A DNA stretch of 64,000 nucleotides from Schlesneria sp. DSM 10557. Its GTDB lineage: Bacteria; Planctomycetota; Planctomycetia; Planctomycetales; Planctomycetaceae. The position numbers and the translations under genes are program-made. Position 1 is the first letter of the stretch. Every line of letters begins with the position of its first letter. Location of the stretch: positions 5,975,001-6,039,000 of the forward strand of contig NZ_CP124747.1 in assembly GCF_041860085.1 (NCBI RefSeq), given 5' to 3'. The notes under the pieces are model-generated. The model did not search any database, was not told where the DNA came from, and worked only from the letters and a program-made list of their open reading frames with translations. Positions 8,377 through 17,420 of the stretch are shown one piece after another.

Positions 8377-9789
8377 TTAGGCCTTCGGTCTGGCAAGCCG
8401 ACTGAGCCCGCAACTGAGAAAGTAGAGCGGGATCCCCGCAAGAAACGGAACTGCGATCAGGGAGAGCAGTGGTCCCGCATAAGTGGCGGCGGAGTAGAGT
8501 CCAAATACGCATGTTGCACAAAACAGTAACGGGCAGAGTGGAAACAACGGCGCAGTAAAGGGGCGAGACCTGTCTCGGTCAATCCGTCTCAGAATGAAAT
8601 AGGCTATTCCGGTGCTGAGAAAGAAGAGCCAGAAGATCGGGGCCGACGCGGCAAATAGCGTATCGAATCCACCATAATACGAATCCCAGGGCACGGGTTG
8701 CAGGTGAAGTTTCGTCAGAACAGCATCGATTATAGAGCGCCCCTGATGGGTCCCCACGGCGAGGATCATGATGACCGTCACGATGCCTTGCGCCAGCAGT
8801 GACCAGACGGGTGTGTTTGTGCGAGCCGACCAGCGTCCCAGGAGTGAAAACAACGCATGATCGGCCCCAACGACCGCGTGCACGCGTGAGACAGCGAGAA
8901 TCAATCCATTCAATCCACCCAGCGCCGATATCATGACCAGCAGACTCATGGCACGGCCCGCGTTGGCTCCCAGTGCTGCCGCCAGCGCATCTGCAGCAGG
9001 CTTTTGAGAATTTCTCAGTCCTTCGAACCCCAGCGTCTGTAAGTACGCCATGTTCATGAGGACGTAGACTGTTGTGATCAGTCCTAATCCATAAAGCAGT
9101 GCGAGCGGAATATTGCGTGATCGGTTGCGAACTTCTGCAGTGACGAACGCGGCATCATTCCAGCCGCCGTAAGCGTAGAGAACCAGAATCATCGCCAGTG
9201 ACCACCCCGGTCCAGTGATCGGTTTGGTTGCTGTCATTTCAGTCCCTGACTTTAAAGAAAGTCCGACGACGATCAGCATGACCAGTCCCAGCAGCTTCGC
9301 CGCGACGAGCACCTTTTGCGTGTGACGCCCAGCGTGGACTCCCAGCATATTGATCAGTGTCAGTCCGACGACGGAACCGAGCGCAAACCACACGACGCTC
9401 GCCGGTGGGGCATGAAAGACTTCGACTGCGTATTCCGCGAAGACGTAAGAAAGAGCACCAATACTGCCAGTTTGAATAATCGCCAGTTGGGACCATCCAA
9501 ACAGAAATCCAGCCCAGGGTCCGAAAGCTCGCGTCAGATAGTTGTACTCGCCGCCTGACCGGGAATAGGTGGTGGCCAGTTCGGCGTAGCAGAGGGCACC
9601 AACAAATGAGAGTCCTCCGCACAACACCCACAGGGATAATGCGGCTGCGGGGCTGGGGACATTACTACAGATGATTCCGGGTGTCTTGTAGATCGTGCTG
9701 CCGATGACGATCCCGATCACCAGACTCACTGCGTCCCACAGTGACAAGGGACCGGATTCATCTCGTTCGTTCGTAGTGATCTCTGCCAA
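8377..9789 (-). CDS. APC superfamily amino acid permease
   Basis: This 470-residue transporter has about twelve membrane helices and the APC hallmark in its first helix (LVIGIVIGSTIYKTPG, matching the IGxGIF/IGSxIF consensus). It should take up or exchange amino acids or polyamines across the inner membrane; the substrate is not clear. The start is TTG at 9789, supported by AAAGGGA at 9795-9801. It lies 31 bases downstream of the LutC-type gene and is probably cotranscribed with it. A hairpin beyond its stop probably ends the transcript. Confidence 0.88.
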   Translation of the reverse strand: MAEITTNERDESGPLSLWDAVSLVIGIVIGSTIYKTPGIICSNVPSPAAALSLWVLCGGLSFVGALCYAELATTYSRSGGEYNYLTRAFGPWAGFLFGWSQLAIIQTGSIGALSYVFAEYAVEVFHAPPASVVWFALGSVVGLTLINMLGVHAGRHTQKVLVAAKLLGLVMLIVVGLSLKSGTEMTATKPITGPGWSLAMILVLYAYGGWNDAAFVTAEVRNRSRNIPLALLYGLGLITTVYVLMNMAYLQTLGFEGLRNSQKPAADALAAALGANAGRAMSLLVMISALGGLNGLILAVSRVHAVVGADHALFSLLGRWSARTNTPVWSLLAQGIVTVIMILAVGTHQGRSIIDAVLTKLHLQPVPWDSYYGGFDTLFAASAPIFWLFFLSTGIAYFILRRIDRDRSRPFTAPLFPLCPLLFCATCVFGLYSAATYAGPLLSLIAVPFLAGIPLYFLSCGLSRLARPKA

Positions 9790-9794
9790 TCGTT

Positions 9795-9801
9795 TCCCTT
9801 T
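9795..9801 (-). promoter_or_regulatory. Shine-Dalgarno supporting a TTG start
   Basis: AAAGGGA on the minus strand lies five bases before the TTG at 9789 that opens the APC permease gene. No nearby ATG has a comparable site. Confidence 0.65.
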
Positions 9802-9820
9802 GCGACGGTTTCGTTATGGA

Positions 9821-10411
9821 TCATCCGACGATGAAAATCGTCATCGATCGGGATCCATGAGCTCCGATCACCAGCGACTGTTCAATATCCGCGGTCTTCG
9901 AGGGCCCGGCAATGAACCCCCCATAAGGCGAACCAGTCACGTCAAGCCGCTCATAAGCCTCGTACAGGTTGTTTACGATTGCGCTGGCCTGAACCACAAG
10001 TGAAAGGTGCTGGCAGAGAAAATAAATGACCCTGTGTTTGACAGCCTCGTCACTGACCCACACGGCGGCGTTTTCGGCGACGGCGACTCCTCCAGGCAAA
10101 ATCGCGAAGTCGATGTCAGAAAGCTGATGAGGGTCAGCGATCGCATCAAGGTCGACATTACCTGTCACAGCAGCCGTGACGAGCGACAGCGTCTTCGATG
10201 CGGATGCGAACTGTGGAAGAGCATTCAGATGTTCCCGGATGTCTGCTTCAGACGCGACTCGGATAGCACGGCCGCCGATCGACTCCAGTACCGAAACGAA
10301 TTGTGCAACGGGGTCTTCGTATTGAATCCAGGGCCCGTCTAAGGGTGGCAATGGAGCCGATTGAGGAAGTTGTCGACGAACTGATGCAAGAATCGAATCG
10401 CGTGAAGACAT
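9821..10411 (-). CDS. LUD domain protein, LutC/YkgG family
   Basis: This 196-residue LUD-domain protein belongs to the family that includes LutC, a subunit of the LutABC system for L-lactate oxidation. Diagnostic blocks are DFAILPGGVAVAENAAVWV and, near the C-terminus, IAGPSKTADIEQSLVIGAHG, which matches the family block GPSxTADIEQxLVxGxHG. The usual iron-sulfur partners LutA and LutB are not adjacent; instead an APC permease follows after 31 bases. It may therefore work with LutAB encoded elsewhere or in another oxidation linked to an imported organic or amino acid. That last point is inference. Confidence 0.88.
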   Translation of the reverse strand: MSSRDSILASVRRQLPQSAPLPPLDGPWIQYEDPVAQFVSVLESIGGRAIRVASEADIREHLNALPQFASASKTLSLVTAAVTGNVDLDAIADPHQLSDIDFAILPGGVAVAENAAVWVSDEAVKHRVIYFLCQHLSLVVQASAIVNNLYEAYERLDVTGSPYGGFIAGPSKTADIEQSLVIGAHGSRSMTIFIVG

Positions 10412-10760
10412 AACGATCTGCGATTTCCAATCGAGGGTAGTTCAAACAGGGCGAATCCTGGGTAATCGCACGCGAACTGGCATGCCCGATCTCCCGGAAC
10501 TTGCCCACAGTCTAAACAAGGTGAAATCACAACGCACGTCTGCCGGCTGATTGAGTGAAGTATACCGGTTGGCGACCGAAACGTTGCTGTGGGGATCGCG
10601 GGGGGAGGGAACTGAACGCAACGCCGCCGGGGTTACTGAAAATTGCGTTCTGAAACCGCCCCATTCGGCAGAATTTGCCGATCGACGCAGATAAGTCCTT
10701 GCTCCAACTCCCTTTTGATTCAGCGTCAAAGTGTGGCCGGTCGATAGAAAACGGTAGTAC
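10412..10760. other. Divergent intergenic region
   Basis: About 350 bases lie between the leftward LutC-type gene and the rightward unknown gene. I see no coding sequence with supporting start signals, no repeat and no stable hairpin. Confidence 0.4.
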
Positions 10761-12233
10761 GTGTTCTTTGCCGGAGTTGGGACGCTCACATTGTCTGCCA
10801 TTTTGAAACATCAATCCGCTTCTGGACGCCACCCTCATCAGGTCCTGCTGGTGACTGGGGTGCTATTGATGCTGGTGGGGCAAAGTGGCTGTACGTACGC
10901 TCGCCCCGCGATGAAATCGTTTTGGCAACGGGTTCCTCCCGTGCGCTGGCCAGTTCGGTTGTCCGAACAACAAGTCGCCGAATCGCAGAAGAGTTCCGAG
11001 CCGACGGTTGCCGCCAACGTCGCTATCAATGATGACGTTCCGACGGATTCCGATTCGAATCAATCGGCCGTTGAAGGTGAAGCCGTTCCGCGATCGCAGT
11101 TTTCTCGCGTCACTTCCTGGTTGCCCCGGATTGACTCCTGGTCATCGGGTGAGGCGTCGACAACGCCCGAATCCCCAGCGACGACCGAAGAGAGTGCACA
11201 AGCGTCGCTGAAGTCGGATCGAAAAAGGTCTCCTTTAGAACGCCTGGATGCGGCGCTCAACAATGACTTGCAACAGGCCCGTGCTTTGCCTCATCAGAGC
11301 GAGACCATCAAGGAGCAGCGAAATCGGGTGGACTTACTCATCGCCCGTGCCAAAGCGTTATTGTCGATGGGACAACACGAACAGGCACTCGAGATGGCGG
11401 ACTTGGCGCAGCAGTTGAGTGATTCGCACCAGTTGGATTTCCATCCCGATGAAGACCGGCCCGCGGATGTCGTGAGGCGAATTGAAGGCCAAATGGAAGC
11501 GGTGGGAGATCTCCCTGAGTCGGAACTCGGGCGTTCGGAGTCCGGAAAGGCTGCAAAGGACGCTGTCGACCCTTTGGAAAAAAAGATCGATCCCAACTCG
11601 CCTGAGCAAGAGCTCAAAGAGCTGACGCGCAAGAACCGTAATTGGACGGCTCTGTTTCGCCGCGTGAAGAAAACATCGGCAGTTGAACTGGATGGGATCC
11701 TGCCATCCTCCGAAGCGGTAACTCTGGGTCTACCGCTGGATCTGAATACCGCAGAAACACTTCCCGAACGCGGGCTCAAATCGGTCCAACCGGGGGCGAT
11801 CGTGAGGGCCAATCGCAGCGTATCGCTCAAGTTTGTCGATCCCGTTGGAGATTCAATTTCGCCTTCAATTGAACCCGTCCTCGATGAATCGATCCCCTCG
11901 ATTAACACGTCAATCCAGACGGAGAATGAGCCTCCGATGGCAACGCCCGCCATTGAGCAGCTCAACGAGGGGGAGACCCGCTTTTCCGACCGCGCGCAGC
12001 GCGCTGTGACTCTCGGCGATCTGGATGATGAGAACGTCGAGATGCCGGAATTCGAGAATGTGGAAGTTCCCGCGAGATCGCGAAAGACTGAAACGCGGCT
12101 CAAGGAATCACAGTCACGGGTCTCGGGAGACGAGGCGCACTCTGTCCATAATATCGATTGGCTGCTGGCTTACGGCGTAATTGGAGTTTGCACTGTCTTC
12201 GCTGTGGTCTGTTACCGAAGCGGGACCACCTGA
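10761..12233 (+). CDS. Unknown acidic membrane-anchored protein
   Basis: I do not recognise this protein (up to 490 residues). A hydrophobic segment, VLLVTGVLLMLVGQSGC, lies near residues 28-44 and ends in a cysteine, but the residues before it (QSG) fit the lipobox poorly. The middle is hydrophilic and charged, with a helical stretch at about 150-240 rich in E, Q and A (LIARAKALLSMGQHEQALEMAD resembles a TPR-type helix pair). A single C-terminal helix, WLLAYGVIGVCTVFAVVCY, precedes a short tail. The start is uncertain: GTG at 10761 has no clear ribosome site, and TTG at 10803 or ATG at 10869 are alternatives. It converges on the next leftward gene with a 34-base gap. Confidence 0.65.
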   Translation: MFFAGVGTLTLSAILKHQSASGRHPHQVLLVTGVLLMLVGQSGCTYARPAMKSFWQRVPPVRWPVRLSEQQVAESQKSSEPTVAANVAINDDVPTDSDSNQSAVEGEAVPRSQFSRVTSWLPRIDSWSSGEASTTPESPATTEESAQASLKSDRKRSPLERLDAALNNDLQQARALPHQSETIKEQRNRVDLLIARAKALLSMGQHEQALEMADLAQQLSDSHQLDFHPDEDRPADVVRRIEGQMEAVGDLPESELGRSESGKAAKDAVDPLEKKIDPNSPEQELKELTRKNRNWTALFRRVKKTSAVELDGILPSSEAVTLGLPLDLNTAETLPERGLKSVQPGAIVRANRSVSLKFVDPVGDSISPSIEPVLDESIPSINTSIQTENEPPMATPAIEQLNEGETRFSDRAQRAVTLGDLDDENVEMPEFENVEVPARSRKTETRLKESQSRVSGDEAHSVHNIDWLLAYGVIGVCTVFAVVCYRSGTT

Positions 12234-12267
12234 TCGATCGACTTCGCGCCTTTCGTAGAAGCTCGTT

Positions 12268-13032
12268 TCAGCAGAGACTTGTGGCGATCTTCCATTCGAG
12301 AGATTTCAAGAGCCGCTGATTCCGGGTTGACTCGAAATTCGGCAAGTTGGCGAGGATGGACTGCATCATCGCAGCGAACTCAGGCTCGTCCACCGGAGTG
12401 TCCGAGAGCTGCTGAATAAAGTTCATGCGAAGTCCCGCGGAGACGAGATCGTCGATAGGGTTGTGGCCAGGTTGAGCATCGGCGGAGCCAGTGCTCTCGT
12501 GAAAATCGCTCGCTCGTTCCCGGTCGAATGCAAACTCGAATGATTCGCTGTCATATGCCACCATCGATACCAGCAGGTCGGTCGATCGATCGCATTGACG
12601 ACGCAGCCTGTCCAGGTTTCGGAACGGAAGATCATACTCCTCGGGGAGGCTGACCAGCCGAGACAAGACTTCCAGTCGCAACTGGAAAAACGCACTGACA
12701 ATGTTTCGACAGACGCGATTCAGGTCGGTGGAATTGGTGACTTTGTCGCGTGCAGAAAGGCATGTCGCCCAGGTGCGGACGAGCATCTCACAGGCGAATA
12801 GTCGGGGGGCGATTCGCTCTAACAGGCTGAGATTCCGTTTCGGGTCTTCTAGCCCCGTATCAAGAAGCGCCGTCCAGCGTTGCTGGAGTTGCCGGTTGCT
12901 TTGCCAAAATGTTCGGATCGTGTCGGGCGAGACAGGCTCATCACAGTGGCGATGGGCTTGTCCGAGACGCGAAACAAGCAGTGCGAGTTCCGCAACAGAG
13001 CGAGTTGAGATTCCAGAATTCACAGACAGCAT
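12268..13032 (-). CDS. Unknown mostly helical protein
   Basis: I do not recognise this protein (254 residues from the ATG at 13032; an open frame continues to 13122). It is predicted almost entirely helical with many Leu, Arg and Glu residues and no signal peptide or membrane helix. The region from about 40 to 170 is rich in polar helices (e.g. FWQSNRQLQQRWTALL, NIVSAFFQLRLEVLSRL), which suggests a cytoplasmic helical bundle. The C-terminal 30 residues (MMQSILANLPNFESTRNQRLL) end in a cysteine. It lies alone between aroB, about 430 bases upstream, and a convergent unknown gene. Confidence 0.6.
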   Translation of the reverse strand: MLSVNSGISTRSVAELALLVSRLGQAHRHCDEPVSPDTIRTFWQSNRQLQQRWTALLDTGLEDPKRNLSLLERIAPRLFACEMLVRTWATCLSARDKVTNSTDLNRVCRNIVSAFFQLRLEVLSRLVSLPEEYDLPFRNLDRLRRQCDRSTDLLVSMVAYDSESFEFAFDRERASDFHESTGSADAQPGHNPIDDLVSAGLRMNFIQQLSDTPVDEPEFAAMMQSILANLPNFESTRNQRLLKSLEWKIATSLC

Positions 13033-13462
13033 ACAGCCCTCATCAATAGCAACGGCGGGACTCTCCCTCGCGATTGCAAATGGAATGCCACCTCTGCTGA
13101 TGACGGGATTTATGCCCGGCATCGCTCATTCATGAGGTGAATTCCACTGGGGAAGATTCCCCAAACCCCCGTGAATTCATGCGTCGACTTTGTACTGGAT
13201 TGTAATAACAGCACGTGACTGCAAACGGTGAATCCTGATCAGGCCCGGGCTGTTTTCTGATGAGAGCGCTGCCGCAATACGACATCGGGCGATCAATGTT
13301 TACCGGAAGCAACATCGATCGCCCTCGTCTCCGGTCCAGACTGAGATGCAAAACGGAGCTTTGAATTCCGGTCAAGCAGCGATGGTATCCCTTCTGGAAC
13401 GGAATGTGGCCGCAGGAGTCTGCAGCCACATCTTCACTCTAAACTCCACTTCTTGCGGGCTT
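13033..13462. other. Intergenic region
   Basis: About 430 bases lie between the end of aroB and the start of the unknown leftward gene. Nothing convincing was seen apart from the expected promoter of the downstream gene. Confidence 0.35.
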
Positions 13463-14653
13463 CTAGCGCGAGTGGTTGAGGACATTTCGCACGTCCGATT
13501 CCGGGACGTCAGAGAAGGTTTTGACGGCGCCTGCCCGGATCGGCAGGACGAACCTCAAGCTTCCTGAGACAGATTTTTTGTCCAATCGCATCCGAGAGAT
13601 CACATCATCATCTGACAGCCACAGTGTGACAGGAAGCGCGGTCGGAAGATGGAGAGCTTCCAGCAGACTGATTTGTCGCGAGGTCAGTGCGGCATCAATC
13701 AAACCGCGTTGTTCGGAAAGGCGACTGGCGTGAATCATCCCGATTGCCACCGCCTCACCGTGCAGTAGTTCGCCGTATCCAGCAAGTGCCTCGAAAGCGT
13801 GACCGAACGTGTGGCCGTAGTTAAGGGCGGCACGCAGTCCTTTAGTCTCGAACTCGTCCTGTTCCACCACACTCGCCTTCAGTCGGCAACTGCGGGCAAT
13901 AATATGCCGAAGAACGTGGGGGTCTCGATTGTTGATGGCTTCGATGTGGTGTTCGAGATATGTCAGAAATTCAGCGTCCAGAATCACACCGTACTTCACG
14001 ACTTCGGCTAGCCCCGCACGATATTCACGTGCCGGGAGTGTGGCGAGTGTTGCCGTGTCGATCAGGACTCCGATTGGCTGATAGAACGCGCCAATCATGT
14101 TCTTGGCGCGAGTGTGGTTAATACCGGTCTTACCACCCACTGAACTGTCGACTGCAGACAGCAGGGTGGTGGGTACCTGGACGAAGGGAAGCCCTCGCAT
14201 GTAGGTGGCAGCCAGGAATCCCGCAAGATCCCCAATCACGCCGCCGCCGACCGCGACGATCAGTGTGCGGCGATCCGCGTTCAGCGCGATCAGTCGATCA
14301 TGCAGACGCGTCAACATTTCCGCCGACTTGGATGTCTCGCCCGCCGGGAGAACTTCCGTTTCACATCGCCATCCAGCCTCGATGAGCGATTGACTGACGA
14401 CACGTCCGTGCGAGTTAAACAGGTTCTCGTCCGTCACGAGAAACGCGAACGGACGCTCCACAGGACGCTTCTCAGCGACCCAGACACTTCCCTGTGGCGG
14501 TGGCTGAGTGCAAAAAGCCGATGACATGCCATCTCGTACGTACCACCAGTTCTCAAACAGTTTCCCGCACGAGCTGAGTTGATCGGTGACAATGGCGATT
14601 TCATACGATCGTGGCCCAAGATCCACTTTCAGGCTAGCGTCGTCGTGAATCAC
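13463..14653 (-). CDS. aroB: 3-dehydroquinate synthase with N-terminal insertion
   Basis: AroB converts DAHP to 3-dehydroquinate, the second step of the shikimate pathway, in the cytoplasm with NAD and a divalent metal. Clear blocks are VAVGGGVIGDLAGFLAATY (NAD site), PTTLLSAVDSSVGGKTGIN, the metal-site motif LNYGHTFGHAFEA and LHGEAVAIGM. The protein is 396 residues against about 360 for typical AroB; the extra length is an insertion at about residues 27-67 (from SSCGKLFENWW to EKRPVERP), before the usual FLVTDENL strand. The start is GTG, overlapping the TGA of the upstream TIM-barrel gene as GTGA, so translation is probably coupled. Confidence 0.95.
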   Translation of the reverse strand: MIHDDASLKVDLGPRSYEIAIVTDQLSSCGKLFENWWYVRDGMSSAFCTQPPPQGSVWVAEKRPVERPFAFLVTDENLFNSHGRVVSQSLIEAGWRCETEVLPAGETSKSAEMLTRLHDRLIALNADRRTLIVAVGGGVIGDLAGFLAATYMRGLPFVQVPTTLLSAVDSSVGGKTGINHTRAKNMIGAFYQPIGVLIDTATLATLPAREYRAGLAEVVKYGVILDAEFLTYLEHHIEAINNRDPHVLRHIIARSCRLKASVVEQDEFETKGLRAALNYGHTFGHAFEALAGYGELLHGEAVAIGMIHASRLSEQRGLIDAALTSRQISLLEALHLPTALPVTLWLSDDDVISRMRLDKKSVSGSLRFVLPIRAGAVKTFSDVPESDVRNVLNHSR

Positions 14654-15507
14654 TTTGGACCTCCATTTCCCATTGAACGTCCCGTGGCAGAAACTTCGTC
14701 ATAAATCCGCTTGAGGTAATTGATGCTTTCACGGGCAATAAGTTCAGCCCCAGGTTTGTAGTCGAAAACCTCGACGCTGACCCATCCGCTGTAGTTCGTG
14801 TCGAGCAGGGCCTGGATGATGGGACGGTAGTCCGTCCGGCCCATTCCCGGTCCCAGCAGATTGTCGTCGTTTACGTGGAAGTGGCCTGTGATAGAGGCGT
14901 ACTGCTTGATCAGATCGGGAATCGACACTGATTCGCTCAGCATCGCTTTCACATCCTGGTGCAGCACGATACCCGGGTGGTCCACTCGGTTGATCAGTTC
15001 CACTGCCTCTGCACAGGAATTGACAAAGTTGGTTTCTTTTGTCGTGAGGGGCTCCATCACGATTTTGACACCCCGGTCTGCGAATGCAGGCAGGGCCTTA
15101 CGAAAAACCTCCGCTGCATTGTCGTACGCTTGCTCCCGTGAAACTCCCGGTTGAATGTTGCGCTGGAGGGGCGAACCGAAAACCATGACTTCGCCCCCCA
15201 GATCGGCGCAGGCTTTCCCCAATTCGATCAGATAGTCCGTGGTTGCGTTACGGACAGCCTGGTCGTTGGTCGTGAGGTGAAACCCTTCTGTTTTTGCCAG
15301 CAGCCAGTGCAGCCCACAAATCGTCAGTCCGTGATCTGCTGCGACGGACTTCAGTTCTCGCCGCTGCTCGGAAGAGACGTCTGAGATTCGAGAAGCAAGG
15401 GTGAAGGGGGCCAGTTCGATACCGGTGTAACCCGTTTCTGCGATGAAGCGACACTGTCGTGCCCAGTCCCAATTCTCAAACAATTCCTGACAGATCGCGT
15501 ATTTCAT
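14650..15507 (-). CDS. Sugar phosphate isomerase/epimerase (AP endonuclease family 2 TIM barrel)
   Basis: This 285-residue protein belongs to the xylose-isomerase-like TIM-barrel family, whose members isomerise or epimerise sugars or related polyols. Typical blocks are TGYTGIELAPF near the N-terminus, ICGLHWLLA, VKIVMEPLTTKETNF, VLHQDVKAML and GHFHVNDDN, where the E, D, H and E residues would bind the metal. There is no signal peptide, so it is cytoplasmic. The ATG at 15507 has a GGAGAGG just upstream. Its stop overlaps the GTG of aroB by four bases (GTGA). The link to aromatic synthesis is unclear; the pairing may be a fusion of two cotranscribed but unrelated functions. Confidence 0.88.
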   Translation of the reverse strand: MKYAICQELFENWDWARQCRFIAETGYTGIELAPFTLASRISDVSSEQRRELKSVAADHGLTICGLHWLLAKTEGFHLTTNDQAVRNATTDYLIELGKACADLGGEVMVFGSPLQRNIQPGVSREQAYDNAAEVFRKALPAFADRGVKIVMEPLTTKETNFVNSCAEAVELINRVDHPGIVLHQDVKAMLSESVSIPDLIKQYASITGHFHVNDDNLLGPGMGRTDYRPIIQALLDTNYSGWVSVEVFDYKPGAELIARESINYLKRIYDEVSATGRSMGNGGPK

Positions 15508-15605
15508 AACCTCTCCGGTAGGTGGGAGTCTCGCAGGTTCAGACCTGCTGCACTCAGAATAAATCGGTAAGTAAGGGACACTCCGCTCCGGCGGACTGCC
15601 TCAGT

Positions 15606-16919
15606 TTATTTGGAGGGAAAGGCCTTAGGATCATTCACGAGGCGTGACTTCAGTTGATCCAAATCGAAGGGCTTCCCCTTCAGTTGTTCGAACAGATCTC
15701 GCTGGGATGTTGTCAGCACTTGGAGAACCTGTTCGTCGAGTTCCTGTTTCGTTGCCAGAATTTCCTGCTTCAAACGGTCTGCGAGATCTGCTGCTCCTGC
15801 ATTACGACCCGGAAGGCCTATCAGCATTCGGACCTTTTTGACCAGTTCCTGGTTCAGTTCTTCAATCGATTGCTGCTGATCCGCCGTGATTTCCAGTGCT
15901 GACGCAACCTCCTTTTCGTTCAGTGCTTCATTTCCCAGTTGCTGCCAGTAGATCTGTTGTAATCGCTCGAACTGGTTTGCTGTCAGCATCGTTTTCAGGT
16001 CGACAACATACTTGTCGTACAGTTTAGACTCCAGTTCCTGCCGCCAGTTTTGCTCTTCTCCTCTGGATTTTCGCCGCACTTCATTCAGGTGAGATGCGTA
16101 TTGTTTCGCGAGTGCCCGCAGTTTTGCGACGAGGGGGTAATCATTTTCAATCCCCAGTTCCACTTCTACCGGTTCCTTACCGATGAGGAACAGGATTCCC
16201 CGTGAGCGTGACTGCGCGATGACCGGCGGTTCAGGCTTTGTCGCTGTCTCGGGCCGGGAGAGTTTGAAGGGTCGCCCTTTGAGCTCGGTAAATCGAATCC
16301 GCTGGTCAGCGGTCAATACGTCATCGTAGGCGCGATCACGGTCTTTCGTGATCTTTCGCAGCGATGCCCGGACGTCGCTGATGTCACCTCCTCGGTCTTG
16401 CAAGGCATCTCTTTGACTCTCGAGGTCACGTTTCTGAGTTTCGAACAGGTTGTGTAACGAGTTCAGCCCATCGACCTGTTCTGCGGTCAGCTCCAGGGCT
16501 TCTCTCAGCTCGGCGTCGTGCAGTGCCTGAAAGCCCCAGCGTTGCCAGTGAATCTGTCGAAGCCGGTCATACTGTGATGGTGTGAGCAGGACCTTCAGTT
16601 GCTCAACGTACTCGGATTCGACGTCAGCAAATACCTCCTGAGGCGTTCTGGGCTGTTTCCGATCTTCCTGGGCAGGAAAATTGATCCTCTGTTTCAAGGT
16701 GACTGGAAAGGACTTCAGCAGCAGGCGAATTCGCAGAAGTTCATCCGAGTCTGGCTCAATTTGAAGTTCTCGCAGGACGGGCTCGCGTGCGATCAGGCTG
16801 ATCATTCCCACGAGGTAGGATGGGTCCACATTTTCCTGATTCTGTCCGAGCGACGGGACGACCGAACACACGACCATGACAAATGTCAGGCAAAGTCGAT
16901 GAAAGGAATCTCGGTCCAT
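15606..16919 (-). CDS. Unknown secreted protein made of two tandem modules
   Basis: I do not recognise a named family. The ATG at 16919 is chosen because a clean signal peptide follows (FHRLCLTFVMVVCSVVPSLGQ); an open frame extends to 17000. The mature protein (438 residues in total) contains two diverged copies of one module of about 190 residues. Matching blocks are IAREPVLRELQI and IGKEPVEVELGI, LLTPSQYDRLRQIHWQR and MLTANQFERLQQIYWQQ, ALELTAEQ and ALEITADQ, and ELKGRPFKL and QLKGKPFDL. Each module is mostly helical with a Gln/Glu-rich heptad-like pattern. A periplasmic or surface role is inferred from the signal peptide alone. Confidence 0.75.
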   Translation of the reverse strand: MDRDSFHRLCLTFVMVVCSVVPSLGQNQENVDPSYLVGMISLIAREPVLRELQIEPDSDELLRIRLLLKSFPVTLKQRINFPAQEDRKQPRTPQEVFADVESEYVEQLKVLLTPSQYDRLRQIHWQRWGFQALHDAELREALELTAEQVDGLNSLHNLFETQKRDLESQRDALQDRGGDISDVRASLRKITKDRDRAYDDVLTADQRIRFTELKGRPFKLSRPETATKPEPPVIAQSRSRGILFLIGKEPVEVELGIENDYPLVAKLRALAKQYASHLNEVRRKSRGEEQNWRQELESKLYDKYVVDLKTMLTANQFERLQQIYWQQLGNEALNEKEVASALEITADQQQSIEELNQELVKKVRMLIGLPGRNAGAADLADRLKQEILATKQELDEQVLQVLTTSQRDLFEQLKGKPFDLDQLKSRLVNDPKAFPSK

Positions 16920-17420
16920 GGGCCGTTTCCTGAAAGCAAAAACGTTGGTCGAGGCATCCTGCCACCGGTACTTTTGTCTCCAGCGTAGATCCCAAACCAC
17001 CTGAGTTCAACGAGTGCCTGACAAAAGAAGCTGGGGATTTCTGCCTGCAGAATGAAGCCCGAATCAGGGTAATCCGCAGGGCATAACCAAACCCCACAAA
17101 TTTGCACGTGAACTGCAGGGTCGTCGCCATTGTCGTTTGACGCCGTTAGAACCGAGCCATACTTTGGCAACAGGAAGAAACAGAACTCGTCGGTCAGGGT
17201 GCTGCTGCTTCACCCAAAGCGGCGACTGTTTGTGAGAGCCAGATTTGGCAAATGTCACTTCAGGGCATGTGGCGTTTGCGTTCTGTACGGTGGTCGTTGA
17301 CCGACGCTGAAAGCGTGTCGGTCCTTCGATCGAGCCGGCTTCTCCAGATAATTAAGTCGGACTCAGTTTGGGTGTAACTGCCTTTTGAAAAGCGGTTGCT
17401 CGGTCGGGAAAGGTATTCAG
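16920..17420. other. Divergent intergenic region
   Basis: About 500 bases lie between the leftward two-module secreted protein and the rightward J-domain gene. Both promoters should be here. I see no supported gene, strong hairpin or repeat. Confidence 0.4.
17406..17413 (+). promoter_or_regulatory. Shine-Dalgarno supporting a TTG start of the J-domain gene
   Basis: GGGAAAGG precedes the TTG at 17421 by seven bases. The first in-frame start, TTG at 17385, lacks such a site. Confidence 0.6.
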
